Notes under the pieces: generated by a model
Told to the model about the DNA's origin: nothing
Database searches by the model: none
The model's input: the letters and a program-made list of their open reading frames with translations, nothing else
Program-made: the position numbers and the translations under genes
From: Campylobacterales bacterium
Lineage (GTDB): Bacteria > Campylobacterota > Campylobacteria > Campylobacterales > Sulfurimonadaceae
DNA: 64,000 nt
Assembly (NCBI GenBank): GCA_026390115.1
Contig: JAPLGO010000001.1
Location: 192,467-256,466, forward strand
Reading direction: 5' to 3'
Shown: positions 9,491 through 19,009 of the stretch, piece after piece
How positions within the stretch are numbered: position 1 is the stretch's first letter
How the letters are laid out: every line of letters begins with the position of its first letter

Positions 9491-10654
9491 TCAACCTTTT
9501 ATTACCTGATTTCTTCCGGCTTCTTTAGCTTTATAAAGTGCGTTATCTGCTCTTTTCATGGCTGCAAATGGATCTTTATCTTTTTGAGAATTTTGGACTA
9601 TTCCTGAAGAGATATTAATATAGATGGTTTTAGAGCTTTTTTTGTTTCTTACAATAAAGGGAGATGTAGCTATTTTTTGTCTTAGAGCATCTACATGTAC
9701 AAACGATTCATCCACCTCTTTGGATGGAAATAGAATCACAAACTCCTCTCCGCCGTATCTATACGCTTTACCGTCTCCACCGACACCAACAAGCTTTGAA
9801 GCGACCATTTTTAAAACTTCATCGCCCGTATCATGCCCGTAGGTATCATTAAATTTTTTAAAAAAATCTATATCTATCATGGCAAGTGAGTACTTTCTTC
9901 CAAGTTTTGCCATATCTTCTACTAGAGCACGCCTGCCAGGCATAGAGGTCAGCTCATCATAAAAGGCTAATCTGTACGACTCTCGAATAAGCAGGGCAAA
10001 AATAATAACACTTATTGCAAGCAAAGATATTTCATTAGCATGTGGAGTTTTAAGAAAAAATAGGCCCATATAAAATGTGATTATGATGACTAAGAATGTA
10101 CTGTTATACATCAAATATCTGTTGAAAACGACTACTGCACCCATGATTAAAACAGTGAGTATTCCAATAACGGCCGTAACATCTTTGAGTGGATAAAAAG
10201 ATATTGCAAATATTTTTACCTCCAGCAACTCTTTGAGTGTGGCATTCGGATAAAATACAAAATATAGTACAGTCGCTATTTCAAAGACAAAAAACACTAT
10301 CTTGAATATGCCCCAAATAGAAAAAAGCCCTCGTTCTTTTAAAAATAAAAATAAAATGATATGCAAGGGATATAATAGAGAGCTATACAAAAATAGGTCA
10401 GTAGCTCTTTGTGCGCTTAGATATTGAAATCCAATATGCATAATTATGAGAGGTATGATAATAAATATAAATCTGTTACGATTAAACTCCCATGAGACCC
10501 ATAAAATCATGGCGCTCACTGCATAAAATATATAGGGAGTCAGACTAAATATGATGCTCGGTATTTTTGTGCCGTTCGCAATCAATAGTAAAAAAACCAG
10601 AGATATGAGTAGTGGCATCAACAAATTGAGTGTTATTGATTTTAAAGAGTTCAT
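9491..10654 (-). CDS. Membrane diguanylate cyclase (GGDEF)
   Basis: A 387-residue protein with about seven hydrophobic helices over residues 8-225 and a C-terminal GGDEF domain. The active-site loop reads YRYGGEEFVILF near residue 305, so the cyclase should be active and make c-di-GMP from two GTP. There is no obvious RxxD inhibitory site immediately before the motif. The N-terminal membrane domain is of the multi-TM sensor type; its input is unknown. The gene follows the RhlE-like helicase by eight bases and is likely its operon partner. A typical degenerate ending (AGRNQVI) closes the domain. Confidence 0.9.
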   Translation of the reverse strand: MNSLKSITLNLLMPLLISLVFLLLIANGTKIPSIIFSLTPYIFYAVSAMILWVSWEFNRNRFIFIIIPLIIMHIGFQYLSAQRATDLFLYSSLLYPLHIILFLFLKERGLFSIWGIFKIVFFVFEIATVLYFVFYPNATLKELLEVKIFAISFYPLKDVTAVIGILTVLIMGAVVVFNRYLMYNSTFLVIIITFYMGLFFLKTPHANEISLLAISVIIFALLIRESYRLAFYDELTSMPGRRALVEDMAKLGRKYSLAMIDIDFFKKFNDTYGHDTGDEVLKMVASKLVGVGGDGKAYRYGGEEFVILFPSKEVDESFVHVDALRQKIATSPFIVRNKKSSKTIYINISSGIVQNSQKDKDPFAAMKRADNALYKAKEAGRNQVIKG

Positions 10655-10662
10655 GGCAACTA

Positions 10663-11901
10663 CTATTTTCTACCTTTTGGAGATGGACGAGTTCTGTTGC
10701 TAGGACGAGACCTATTGTTTGAACCTGAACCTCTTTTTTGCACAATAGGCTCAGCTTTTATAGACGGGTCCGGAGCAAAACCTTTTACTACAAATCGGTG
10801 AATATCTTTTTTAATCAGTTTCTCTATATTTTCAAGAAACTCTTTTTCGTCTATACAAACAAGCGAGAGTGCCTCTCCGATATTGCCTGCACGACCGGTT
10901 CGCCCAATGCGGTGAACATAATCTTCGGGAACATTAGGGAGCTCAAAATTGACCACATGCGGAAGCTGATCGATGTCTATACCGCGCGCTGCAATATCGG
11001 TTGCTACTAAAACTCTTACCTCCCCTGCTTTAAAGTCGGACAAAGCCTTAGTTCGTGCATTTTGACTCTTGTTTCCATGGATTGCCGTAGCTGTTATACC
11101 CTCTTTTTCAAGATATTCACTTAGCTTATTTGCACCATGTTTTGTTCTTGTAAAAACAAGTACCTGCTTCCAGTCACCCTCTTTTATAAGGTGTGAAAGC
11201 AACTCTTTTTTTCTCTCTTTATCTACCGGATGGATAACCTGCTTCACCTGCTCAGATGACATATTTGCACGAGCCACTTCTATAAGCGTCGGAGCATTTA
11301 AGAGATTATCTGCGAGTCTTTTTATATCATCAGAAAAAGTAGCAGAGAAGAGAAGATTTTGTCTGTTTTTTGGCAAAATTGCTAAGATTTTTCTAATATC
11401 GTTGATAAATCCCATATCCAGCATTCTATCCGCTTCATCCAAAATCAAAAAATCAACTTTTGATAGGTCAATAGTTTTTTGAGAAATATGGTCTAAAAGT
11501 CGTCCAGGAGTAGCGATAACAATATCAACACCTTTTCTAAGTGCTACAAGCTGAGGATTAATTTTTACTCCTCCAAATATAACAGTCGATTTAAAAGGAA
11601 GATGTTTTCCATAAATATCTACACTTTCGGCAACTTGAGATGCAAGCTCTCTTGTTGGGGTTAGAATAAGTGCACGAATCTCCGGTTTGTTGTGTGCTCG
11701 CTTATGCTGACTTAAAAGTTGAAGCATCGGGAGCGTAAAACCTGCTGTTTTTCCTGTTCCGGTTTGTGCACCTGCAAGAATATCTTTTTTGGCTAAAATA
11801 ACAGGGATTGCCTGCTTTTGAACGGGAGTAGGTTCTGTGTAGCCCTGCTCTTGTATGGCTTTTAGAAGTGGCTCAATGAGCCCGAGTTGTTTAAATGACA
11901 T
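10663..11901 (-). CDS. rhlE: DEAD-box ATP-dependent RNA helicase, RhlE type
   Basis: A 412-residue DEAD-box helicase with all core motifs: Q motif (TPVQKQAIP), Walker A (AQTGTGKT, about 43-50), PTRELA, DEAD (about 152-155), SAT, then the second RecA domain with [11 protein letters not shown] and [10 protein letters not shown]. The tail from about 385 is rich in Arg, Asn and Ser ([14 protein letters not shown]), typical of RhlE proteins. It unwinds short RNA duplexes, probably in ribosome assembly or mRNA decay. Divergent from it at 12057 lies a protein resembling part of this enzyme's second RecA domain. Downstream is a diguanylate cyclase. Confidence 0.93.
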   Translation of the reverse strand: MSFKQLGLIEPLLKAIQEQGYTEPTPVQKQAIPVILAKKDILAGAQTGTGKTAGFTLPMLQLLSQHKRAHNKPEIRALILTPTRELASQVAESVDIYGKHLPFKSTVIFGGVKINPQLVALRKGVDIVIATPGRLLDHISQKTIDLSKVDFLILDEADRMLDMGFINDIRKILAILPKNRQNLLFSATFSDDIKRLADNLLNAPTLIEVARANMSSEQVKQVIHPVDKERKKELLSHLIKEGDWKQVLVFTRTKHGANKLSEYLEKEGITATAIHGNKSQNARTKALSDFKAGEVRVLVATDIAARGIDIDQLPHVVNFELPNVPEDYVHRIGRTGRAGNIGEALSLVCIDEKEFLENIEKLIKKDIHRFVVKGFAPDPSIKAEPIVQKRGSGSNNRSRPSNRTRPSPKGRK

Positions 11902-12056
11902 TAACTACCTTTTACATTAGCTTAAATAGGCTAAATTTGGGGCATTATAGCAGATTTTGCGTAAGAATGAAACTCTCTAGCCACATTTACGCTATAATCA
12001 TGCAACAATTTTGCAGCGTACAACTTTCTACAGCTGCAAACCACTCAAGGATTTCT

Positions 12057-13073
12057 ATGCCATCTTCTACTCCAACTTTAAAACGCCACAATCACCGTGT
12101 TCACCCATGTCAATCAGAGAAAAAACAGGAGCTTTTAAAGCTGCTTCTCATGAGAAATGAGGGAAAAAATATTATTGTTGTCACTTGTGAAACAATTGAA
12201 AAGGGTGAAAATTCAAAAAATATCACTTTTATAAACGATGATGAATTACTAAAAGCACCGGGACTTAAAGCTGAACTTCTCATTAGTTACAATTTACCCG
12301 ACAAAGCCATTGCTTACATGGCTAGAATTGCTCACGCAACCTCACATGCACTGATTTTACTCGACCAAGAAGAGGAAAAACTTCTCTACCCGATAGAGAC
12401 GCTCATCGGGCGAACTATTATGCAAGAGCCAATTGAAGGCTTCGGACCGGCTATTGTTGTAAAGCAGGAAGTTGTAAAAAAAGAGTACGCACCAAGAGAA
12501 GAGAGAAAAGATTTCAGACCAAGAAACAGCGACTTCAAAGGTGAGAAGAAAAAATTTGGCGATAGACCGCCAAGAGATGACAAACCTCGTTCTGCAAAAC
12601 CTTATGACAGGGATAAAAAGGATGAAAAGTCTGATTTTAAAAAGCCGTTTGATAAAGACAAATCCGGTTTCAAAAAGCCTTATGATAAGGACAAAAAAGA
12701 TGATAAGTTTGGTGCAAAGAAGCCTTGGGACAAAGATAAAAAAGATGATAACAAGCCTAGCTTCAAGAAACCATGGGATAAAGATGACAAATCTGCTGCT
12801 AAAAAACCTTGGGATAAAGATAAGAAAGATGATAAGTCCGGCTTTAAGAAGTCTTTTGACAAAGATGGAAAATCCGGATTTAAAAAGCCTTATGACAAAG
12901 ATAAAAAAAGTTCGACATTTTTAGGGAAAGATGAAAATGGAAAAGCTATATTTTCTGGCAAATCAGGCGATAGAAATCATCGTCATGACGGCTCTAAAAG
13001 AGAGTCCGCTCCAGTGCTTACAGGCAAAAAGATAAATATAAAATCTCTTAAAAAACCAGCAGACAAAGAGTAA
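12057..13073 (+). CDS. Degenerate RecA2-like protein with Lys/Asp-rich repeat tail
   Basis: Start chosen at 12057 (AAGGA at 12047-12051, spacing 5) rather than an in-frame ATG at 11895, which would lie inside the divergent helicase start. The 338-residue product has two parts. Residues about 20-120 resemble a shrunken second RecA domain of a DEAD-box helicase: KKQELLKLLL, IIVVTCET (39-46), LLISYNLPDKAIAYMARIAH (74-93) and YPIETLIGR (111-119) match in order the RhlE segments ending in [12 protein letters not shown], but the Arg fingers and ATP-contact residues are lost (ARIAHATS). Residues 181-284 contain eight K-[PS]-[YFW]-D-[KR]-D units separated by Lys/Asp linkers. No ATPase domain is present. 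A non-catalytic RNA-binding or helicase-partner role is inferred only. Confidence 0.75.
   Translation: MPSSTPTLKRHNHRVHPCQSEKKQELLKLLLMRNEGKNIIVVTCETIEKGENSKNITFINDDELLKAPGLKAELLISYNLPDKAIAYMARIAHATSHALILLDQEEEKLLYPIETLIGRTIMQEPIEGFGPAIVVKQEVVKKEYAPREERKDFRPRNSDFKGEKKKFGDRPPRDDKPRSAKPYDRDKKDEKSDFKKPFDKDKSGFKKPYDKDKKDDKFGAKKPWDKDKKDDNKPSFKKPWDKDDKSAAKKPWDKDKKDDKSGFKKSFDKDGKSGFKKPYDKDKKSSTFLGKDENGKAIFSGKSGDRNHRHDGSKRESAPVLTGKKINIKSLKKPADKE
12597..12908 (+). repeat. In-frame imperfect repeats encoding KP(Y/F/W)DKD units
   Basis: Eight degenerate units inside the RecA2-like gene, each encoding Lys-Pro (or Ser)-aromatic-Asp-Lys-Asp, with linkers such as KKDDKSGFK. The unit spacing alternates, and synonymous drift between units shows an old expansion rather than a fresh slippage. 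Low-complexity, strongly charged; likely disordered. Confidence 0.85.
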
Positions 13074-13091
13074 AAATTTTTTACTCTTTGT
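13063..13091. terminator. Perfect inverted repeat spanning two convergent stop codons
   Basis: ACAAAGAGTAAAAA at 13063-13076 is followed by its reverse complement ending at 13091, so both convergent genes end in the codons for Lys-Glu-stop drawn from opposite arms of one palindrome. A hairpin with an A/T-rich loop could stop both transcripts, but there is no U-run after either arm, so intrinsic termination is only possible, not shown. Confidence 0.45.
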
Positions 13092-13311
13092 TAACCTCTA
13101 AACTTTCTTTTGACTGAATTTTTTCGGATGGCTTGATAGACGCTTTTGCAGCCTCTTCTTCGCTATATTTTATACACTCCTGAGGCATAGTCGCCTGAGG
13201 GTCTAATCTTATATTTTGACACATCTGAGCATTAAATGTCATATTTGCACATCCGCCAAAAACAACTACTGACGCTAAGCACAATTTCCAAAACACTGTT
13301 TCTTTAGACAT
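13081..13311 (-). CDS. Small putative lipoprotein
   Basis: A 76-residue product starting at the ATG at 13311, preceded by AAAGGA at a spacing of five; a longer in-frame ORF would run into thyX. Residues 1-21 form a lipoprotein-like signal with a Cys after VVFGG, then a mature part with two further Cys and an acidic/basic C-terminus. No family recognised. It follows thyX by 14 bases and is likely the last gene of the nitrilase-pcm-thyX unit. Confidence 0.65.
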   Translation of the reverse strand: MSKETVFWKLCLASVVVFGGCANMTFNAQMCQNIRLDPQATMPQECIKYSEEEAAKASIKPSEKIQSKESLEVNKE

Positions 13312-13325
13312 GTAAATCCTTTTTT

Positions 13326-14159
13326 TTATAATCTTTTTTTGATAATTAAGTCTAAATATTTCGATGGCGTTACCCGCATCATCTCTTGAGCTAGCCAACG
13401 AATTTGAAAGTATGCCGCACCACTATCTCTCAATGTAAAATAGTTTTTTAAACTTCTAAGATTAAATGTTACAACCATGTCAACTTTTACATTGTCTGTA
13501 ATGACGTGCTTAAAAGCGTCGCCTACATTCTTTTTCTTTTTGCCAGCCTCTAATGCTTCAAAAAGCGCTTGTGCATTGCCAGAAAGCTCTTCTACAAATG
13601 AAAGAGAACTTTTTGCGACAGCCATATCAAGAAAATCTTCCACTCTTTGCGACTGAAATTCTAGTTTATCATAAATTGCACCTATTTCGATTTTGTTGTA
13701 CTCTCTATCTATCGTTACAAACATATCAAAATCTGAAATCTTATCTATAAAAAATTCTCTGTCCCCTCCATGTTTTGATGCGACAAAAGCGTTGATAACA
13801 GAACTCATAGTATAGCGAGTGCTTCGCACTGATATAGCCTGAATGCGATGTCTTGCATGCTCTTGAAGTACACCTCTTGAAGTACCGCGAATCAGAAAAC
13901 TGAGATTTGCATGCTCTAAAATAGAGTGATGAAAATAGGTCCAAGCCAAGTCACTTAAAAGAGTTGAATCTTCTATAGAGTTTATCGCACTGCATTCGTC
14001 CGCCTCAGGCATGCTGCTTTCAATCTGTTTGATTACCTCATTTTCACTATTTTCAAACGAGTCATAACATGTTCGTGCAGCTGCCTCTGCTACGCCAATA
14101 CCTGTGTCTTGTAGTAGAACTACTTTTGGTTGTGAATAAGTTATGCCGTACATCTCCAT
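13326..14159 (-). CDS. thyX: FAD-dependent thymidylate synthase
   Basis: Flavin-dependent thymidylate synthase converts dUMP to dTMP using methylene-tetrahydrofolate, FAD and NADPH. The ThyX signature RHRx7S is exact (R103-H104-R105 to S113 in HARHRIQAISVRSTRY). The start is placed at 14159 (MEMYG), five bases after a strong GGAGG; two upstream ATGs in frame lie within or at the end of pcm. The product is then 277 residues, longer than many ThyX proteins but usual for Campylobacterota. No thyA is present in the window. Confidence 0.93.
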   Translation of the reverse strand: MEMYGITYSQPKVVLLQDTGIGVAEAAARTCYDSFENSENEVIKQIESSMPEADECSAINSIEDSTLLSDLAWTYFHHSILEHANLSFLIRGTSRGVLQEHARHRIQAISVRSTRYTMSSVINAFVASKHGGDREFFIDKISDFDMFVTIDREYNKIEIGAIYDKLEFQSQRVEDFLDMAVAKSSLSFVEELSGNAQALFEALEAGKKKKNVGDAFKHVITDNVKVDMVVTFNLRSLKNYFTLRDSGAAYFQIRWLAQEMMRVTPSKYLDLIIKKRL

Positions 14160-14170
14160 AGATACCTCCA

Positions 14171-14809
14171 TTATTTCTGTATGCCGTCTAAAATAGGAAC
14201 AAAATCGCATGCTTCTAATTCGGTCTGCTCAATATTTGAACCGTTCTTTTTAAAGCGGGTTATTATTTGCTTGCCGGCTTTTTCTATAGGTGCTACTAAA
14301 ATCCCGCCATCAGTCAGTTGCTCAAAAAGTTTTTGCGGTATCACTTTTGTCGAGGCTGAGAATAGTATTCTATCGTAAGGAGCGTACTGCTTCCAGCCGT
14401 TTTGTCCATCATCTATTTTTGTATGAATATTATTAAGGTTGAGCTCTTTAAAGCGGGCTTTTGCTTCAAACATTAGCGACTCAATTCTCTCTATAGTAAA
14501 AACTCCGCGAAACATGTGCGAGAGCACTGCTGCTTGATAGCCACTTCCACACCCAACCTCCAGAACTTTATAGCCACCTTTGGGCTCTAAATATTGGCTC
14601 ATTTTAGCAACAGTTAAAGGAGAACTTATCCACTGGGCATACCCCATAGGCAGGGCATCCAATTTGTAGGCATTATGCTTAAGCCCCATTGGAACAAAAG
14701 CTTCCCTATTTGTATTTGCAATAGCGTTTCTAACTTCAGGGCTGAGAGCAAATTTTTGGTGGCAATCCTCTGCTAATCTGGTTGTTTTTGTAGCTGTTAT
14801 TCTATCCAT
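14171..14809 (-). CDS. pcm: Protein-L-isoaspartate O-methyltransferase
   Basis: A 212-residue class I SAM-dependent methyltransferase that repairs isoaspartyl damage in proteins. The SAM-binding motif VLEVGCGSGYQAAVL lies at 82-96 and the PCMT-type segment ISSPLTVAKM just before it. Its start overlaps the end of the nitrilase gene by 13 bases, and its stop is close to the thyX ribosome-binding site, so the three genes form a tight operon. Confidence 0.92.
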   Translation of the reverse strand: MDRITATKTTRLAEDCHQKFALSPEVRNAIANTNREAFVPMGLKHNAYKLDALPMGYAQWISSPLTVAKMSQYLEPKGGYKVLEVGCGSGYQAAVLSHMFRGVFTIERIESLMFEAKARFKELNLNNIHTKIDDGQNGWKQYAPYDRILFSASTKVIPQKLFEQLTDGGILVAPIEKAGKQIITRFKKNGSNIEQTELEACDFVPILDGIQK

Positions 14810-15525
14810 TCTATGCCAACATCCATGTATCTTCTCATTAAGGTTATCTCTTTTTCAATATAATTTACTTCTAAGCAAGCTTTATTCCCATTACGACGCA
14901 CTTTACCGTTTGGAGCTATGATACCACTCATTTTTGTGCAATCTTCATTCAAACTATCGCTTGCAACTACATAGCACTGATTCATTATTGCTAATGCTCT
15001 TGTAAGCGTTTTGAAGTGTTCTGTTCGCAAAACTCCCCACCAAGAGGGTGTAGCGATGATATCGCATCCCTCTAATTTTTTCCATAACTCTTTAAAACGA
15101 AGTTCAAAACAGATAATTACTCCTATCTTCATCCCCTCTATTTCAATAATCTTAATAGCATCATCGCCACCCTCAGAAAAATAGTTATCCTCTCCACCAA
15201 AACGGAATAACCTTGCCTTTGCTCTCTCATAAATAACTTCACCGTTATGAAAAATTTTTGCAAAGTTGAAAACTTCATCTCCTCTTTTTTCGATGATAGT
15301 TAGTATGATAATCTTATCTGTTGAGGCTTTTTTTATCTCTTCTACAGCAATCGGTGCGAAAGAGCAGACATTATCAAAGTTATCATAATCAAAACCGCTC
15401 AAACACACCTCTGGGGCTACAATGAGTGAGTTTTTTGAAGTTTGATTTATAAGTGTTAGGAGTGTTTGTAAGTTAGTGTTATAGTTGTTAGTTGTTATAA
15501 ATGAGAGTGAGCATAGTTTGTACAT
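14797..15525 (-). CDS. Carbon-nitrogen hydrolase (nitrilase superfamily)
   Basis: A 242-residue amidohydrolase with the complete Glu-Lys-Cys triad: E39 (VAPEVCLSGF), K103 (YERAKARLF) and C139 (VIICFELRF). The family hydrolyses amides or omega-amides; the short length and the TPSWWG segment fit general amidases of the Nit/omega-amidase branch, but the substrate is open. Upstream lies nrdB, ten bases away, and downstream pcm overlaps by 13 bases. Confidence 0.85.
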   Translation of the reverse strand: MYKLCSLSFITTNNYNTNLQTLLTLINQTSKNSLIVAPEVCLSGFDYDNFDNVCSFAPIAVEEIKKASTDKIIILTIIEKRGDEVFNFAKIFHNGEVIYERAKARLFRFGGEDNYFSEGGDDAIKIIEIEGMKIGVIICFELRFKELWKKLEGCDIIATPSWWGVLRTEHFKTLTRALAIMNQCYVVASDSLNEDCTKMSGIIAPNGKVRRNGNKACLEVNYIEKEITLMRRYMDVGIEWIE

Positions 15526-15534
15526 GCTTACTCG

Positions 15535-16557
15535 CTAAAAGTCATCATCAAATGATAAGCTGCCTTTTGAGTAATTTGTTACAGTTCCCTCAAAGAAGTT
15601 AGTTTTTTGATCATTAAATTTTGCAAAATCATTCACCCATTTAATCGGATTTGTAACATTGTAAATCTTCTCAAATCCAACTGCATTGAGCCTCTCATCC
15701 GCTAAGAATTGAATATATTGCTCAACAATATCATCTGTCAAACCCAAAATCTGACCTTGAGTGATGTATCTTCCCCAGTCTGCTTCGAGCTTTGCAGCTT
15801 CTTTGAACATCTCAATTACTTCTGCTCTTAGTTTATCGCTAAAGAGATCTGCTCTTTCTTTGCGAAGTGTATTTATTAGATTCTGAAAAAGAACAAGATG
15901 TGTAACTTCATCTCTTTGAATAAACCGAATCATCTGCGCGGAGCCCAACATTTTTCCTGATCTTGCAAGAGTATAGATATATGCAAAACCGCTGTAAAAA
16001 TAGATTCCCTCTAAGATTTGATTTGCGAAACATGCTTTTACAAAATTATATTCTGATGGATTTTTTGCAAGTTCTTGATAGACTCTTGCAATTGCATCAT
16101 TTTTACCCTTCAGCATCATATCGCGACGCCATAAATCATAAATTTCAGCCGAATTTTGTGAGATACTATCAACCATAACCGCATAACTTTGTGAGTGAAG
16201 CGCCTCTTCAAAGGATTGACGAACCAAAATAAGGTTAATCTCTGGCGCAGTGACATAGGGATTTATATTATCAATTAAATTGTTTGTTTGAAGTGAATCC
16301 ATAAATATCAATTGAGAAAGTGCCTTATCATACGCTGTTTTTTCGGCATCTGTTAGTTGTTTATAGTCATTTACATCCCTTGTCATATCAACTTCTTTTG
16401 GGAACCATGTGTTATTAAGCATAACTTCCCAAAGATTGTATGCCCACTGATATTTTATATTATTTAACTCAAAAATACCCGTTGGATTTCCACCAAAAAC
16501 TCTTCTGTCATTTACATTTTCAGTTGAATTCGGATTATATATCTCTTTTCTATTCAC
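15535..16557 (-). CDS. nrdB: Class Ia ribonucleotide reductase, small subunit
   Basis: A 340-residue R2 protein housing the diferric-tyrosyl radical cofactor. Iron ligands are seen in [14 protein letters not shown] (Glu-Glu-x-x-His, with the candidate radical Tyr following) and in [13 protein letters not shown]. It pairs with NrdA, encoded 20 kb away at 36809-39175 on the other side of the origin, rather than in an operon. The C-terminal tail ends in SLSFDDDF, the type of acidic/aromatic tail that docks to NrdA. Confidence 0.95.
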   Translation of the reverse strand: MNRKEIYNPNSTENVNDRRVFGGNPTGIFELNNIKYQWAYNLWEVMLNNTWFPKEVDMTRDVNDYKQLTDAEKTAYDKALSQLIFMDSLQTNNLIDNINPYVTAPEINLILVRQSFEEALHSQSYAVMVDSISQNSAEIYDLWRRDMMLKGKNDAIARVYQELAKNPSEYNFVKACFANQILEGIYFYSGFAYIYTLARSGKMLGSAQMIRFIQRDEVTHLVLFQNLINTLRKERADLFSDKLRAEVIEMFKEAAKLEADWGRYITQGQILGLTDDIVEQYIQFLADERLNAVGFEKIYNVTNPIKWVNDFAKFNDQKTNFFEGTVTNYSKGSLSFDDDF

Positions 16558-16659
16558 TTTCTTGCTCTCTCTTATTTATTTATTCACTGACATAAAAATT
16601 TATAATCTATGATTATAGCATCGGAAGTTTTTGTTTAATTGAAACCAATAAAAGCTTTT

Positions 16660-16923
16660 TTATTTTTGTGACTCTTTTTTTACTTTTTCTGCATCTTTAA
16701 TATCACTATCATATCTATCGACAAATTTCTCAGCGGATTTATCAACAGATTTTATCATTTTATCTTTAAATTCTGTAGCGGAGTGACCTGTTTCATGGGA
16801 ATATACAATATAAGCACCTACAGCAACTGCCAAAAACATCAACTTTGTATAGTTAGCTCTGTTGAATGTAAAAGTAAGCAAAGCCAATAAAATTAATGAG
16901 CCAATATATATTAAATTATCCAT
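16660..16923 (-). CDS. Small hypothetical membrane protein
   Basis: An 87-residue protein with two hydrophobic helices (about 4-19 and 27-42) and a charged C-terminal half with Lys/Asp/Glu (KSVDKSAEKFVDRYDSD) that may be a helical cytoplasmic or periplasmic tail. A ribosome-binding site (AAGGA) precedes the ATG. No family recognised. It stands alone between typA and nrdB. Confidence 0.65.
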   Translation of the reverse strand: MDNLIYIGSLILLALLTFTFNRANYTKLMFLAVAVGAYIVYSHETGHSATEFKDKMIKSVDKSAEKFVDRYDSDIKDAEKVKKESQK

Positions 16924-17055
16924 TTTTTTATCCTTCTTTAGTGGGTAAGTATATCGACATTAAAATAATAAAAAGTAGTTTGATAATTTCAAAGATTTGA
17001 TAGTATAGATAAGATTCCACAGACAATAGCCTGTGGAAATATAAAGAGCGGTAAA

Positions 17056-18858
17056 CTATTTACGAGAGTATCTTTTTCTTTCTGCTTCTGTTAAATATCT
17101 TTTACGAATACGGATAGATTTTGGAGTAACTTCAAGAAGTTCATCATCTTCAATCCACTCCAATGCACGTTCAAGTGACATATCACGAGGTGGAATAAGT
17201 TTTATAGCTTCATCAGCACCGGATGAACGAACATTTGATTGCGCTTTACCTTTGATAGCATTTACCACTAAATCATTAGAGCGAGAGTGTTCACCAACAA
17301 TCATTCCTTCATATATTTTAGTTTGTGGCCCTATAAAAAGAACACCACGGTCTTGAATGTTAAAGAGTGAATACGCTAATGTTTCACCATTTTCCATAGA
17401 TACAAGTGCACCGTAAGTTCTTGACTCAACTGTACCACTATAAGGACGGAACTCTAAGAAAGAGTGATTCATAATTCCCTCTCCCTTTGTGTCTGTTAAG
17501 AATTGTCCACGGAATCCGATAAGTGCACGGGCTGGTATTTCAAACTCAATTCTTTGAAAGCCTTGACCCATTGGAACCATTGCTTTCATTTCTGCTTTTC
17601 TTTTACCAAGTTTTTCAATAACTGAACCGCTGAACTCTTCTGGAACATCTACAACTAAATGCTCAAATGGTTCACACTTAACACCTTCGATTTCTCTAAC
17701 GATAACTTCCGGACGGCTAACACCAAATTCAAAGTTTTCACGACGCATATTTTCAGCAAGAATAGTTATTTGTAACTCTCCACGACCTGAAACTTTAAAT
17801 TTACCCTCTCCAACAATTTCTAACTTCATAGCAACATTTGTTGTCATTTCAGCTTCAAGACGGTCTTTTAGCTTATTTGAAGTAACATGTTTACCCTCTT
17901 GACCAGCAAGTGGAGAATCATTTACAGAAAATATAACCGTTAAAGTTGGCTCTTCAATATGCATTGGATCAAGCGGCATAGGATTCTTAGGATCACAAAT
18001 AGTATCACCGACATCCACTGTTTCTAAACCGGCAAATGCAACGATATCGCCCGCTTCAGCTTCTTGAATTTCCATACGGTTAAGACCATGAAAACCAATA
18101 AGTTTAGTGATTTTACCTTTTACTAATTCACCGTCAGCTTTTGCCAACATAACATTATCGCCTTTTCTGATAACACCGTTGAAAATACGGGAAATACCTA
18201 TTTTACCGACATAGTTATCATAATCAAGTGTAAATACTTGTGCTTGAGTATGATTTTCTCTATCACCCTGTGGCTCAGGAATATGCTTTAGAATAGTTTC
18301 AAAAATACATTGAAAATCTCCACCCTCTTCATCCATATCTAACTTTGCAATACCATCACGAGCAGCAGCATAAATAATTGGAAAATCTTGCTGATCATCC
18401 GTTGCACCCATAGCTGCAAAAAGGTCAAACATCTCATCCACAACACGCTCAGGATCTGCCGAAGGTTTGTCTATTTTGTTGATTACAACAATTGGTTTTT
18501 TACCAAGTGCTAGCATCTTTTTAACAACAAATTTTGTTTGAGGCATAACACCTTCATACGCATCTACAAGTACCAAAACACCATCAACCATTTTAAGAAC
18601 GCGTTCAACTTCTCCACCAAAATCCGCGTGACCAGGAGTGTCGATAATGTTAATTTTATAATCTTTATAACGGATAGCCGTATTTTTAGAAAGAATTGTA
18701 ATACCTCTTTCTTTTTCTAAATCATTGCTATCCATAGCTCTTTCATCATGTTGCTCATGAGCACCATATGTTCCTGATTGCTCTAACAATCCATCAACTA
18801 ATGTAGTTTTGCCGTGGTCAACGTGTGCAATAACTGCAATATTTCTAATCTTTTGCAT
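17056..18858 (-). CDS. typA: Translational GTPase TypA/BipA
   Basis: A 600-residue GTPase of the EF-G family. The G1 motif [12 protein letters not shown] lies at 10-21, G3 as DTPGHADF and G4 as NKID; the C-terminal TypA-specific domain ([18 protein letters not shown]) is intact and the protein ends in a basic tail. BipA acts on the ribosome in 50S assembly and stress adaptation. It is monocistronic, divergent from cca across a 151-base spacer. Confidence 0.96.
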   Translation of the reverse strand: MQKIRNIAVIAHVDHGKTTLVDGLLEQSGTYGAHEQHDERAMDSNDLEKERGITILSKNTAIRYKDYKINIIDTPGHADFGGEVERVLKMVDGVLVLVDAYEGVMPQTKFVVKKMLALGKKPIVVINKIDKPSADPERVVDEMFDLFAAMGATDDQQDFPIIYAAARDGIAKLDMDEEGGDFQCIFETILKHIPEPQGDRENHTQAQVFTLDYDNYVGKIGISRIFNGVIRKGDNVMLAKADGELVKGKITKLIGFHGLNRMEIQEAEAGDIVAFAGLETVDVGDTICDPKNPMPLDPMHIEEPTLTVIFSVNDSPLAGQEGKHVTSNKLKDRLEAEMTTNVAMKLEIVGEGKFKVSGRGELQITILAENMRRENFEFGVSRPEVIVREIEGVKCEPFEHLVVDVPEEFSGSVIEKLGKRKAEMKAMVPMGQGFQRIEFEIPARALIGFRGQFLTDTKGEGIMNHSFLEFRPYSGTVESRTYGALVSMENGETLAYSLFNIQDRGVLFIGPQTKIYEGMIVGEHSRSNDLVVNAIKGKAQSNVRSSGADEAIKLIPPRDMSLERALEWIEDDELLEVTPKSIRIRKRYLTEAERKRYSRK

Positions 18859-19009
18859 GGGGGTTCCTTGAGTATTCGTTTCTTTAAAGCTTTAATGAAA
18901 CAAAGGGTAAAAATTTTCGCGATTGTATCCAAAAAATCGTTATATATTCATAAAAGTAGTGATATACTTGACAATCTGAATCAAAAAAATTCACACTATT
19001 GAGATATAA

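Noticed and set aside
11895..12056. N-terminal extension of the RecA2-like protein
   Set aside because: It would overlap the divergent helicase start and its promoter; a good AAGGA site marks the ATG at 12057.
12597..12908. Tandem repeats that could suggest CRISPR or a DNA satellite
   Set aside because: Units are in frame, of unequal spacing and encode a Lys/Asp-rich tail; no spacers of uniform length.
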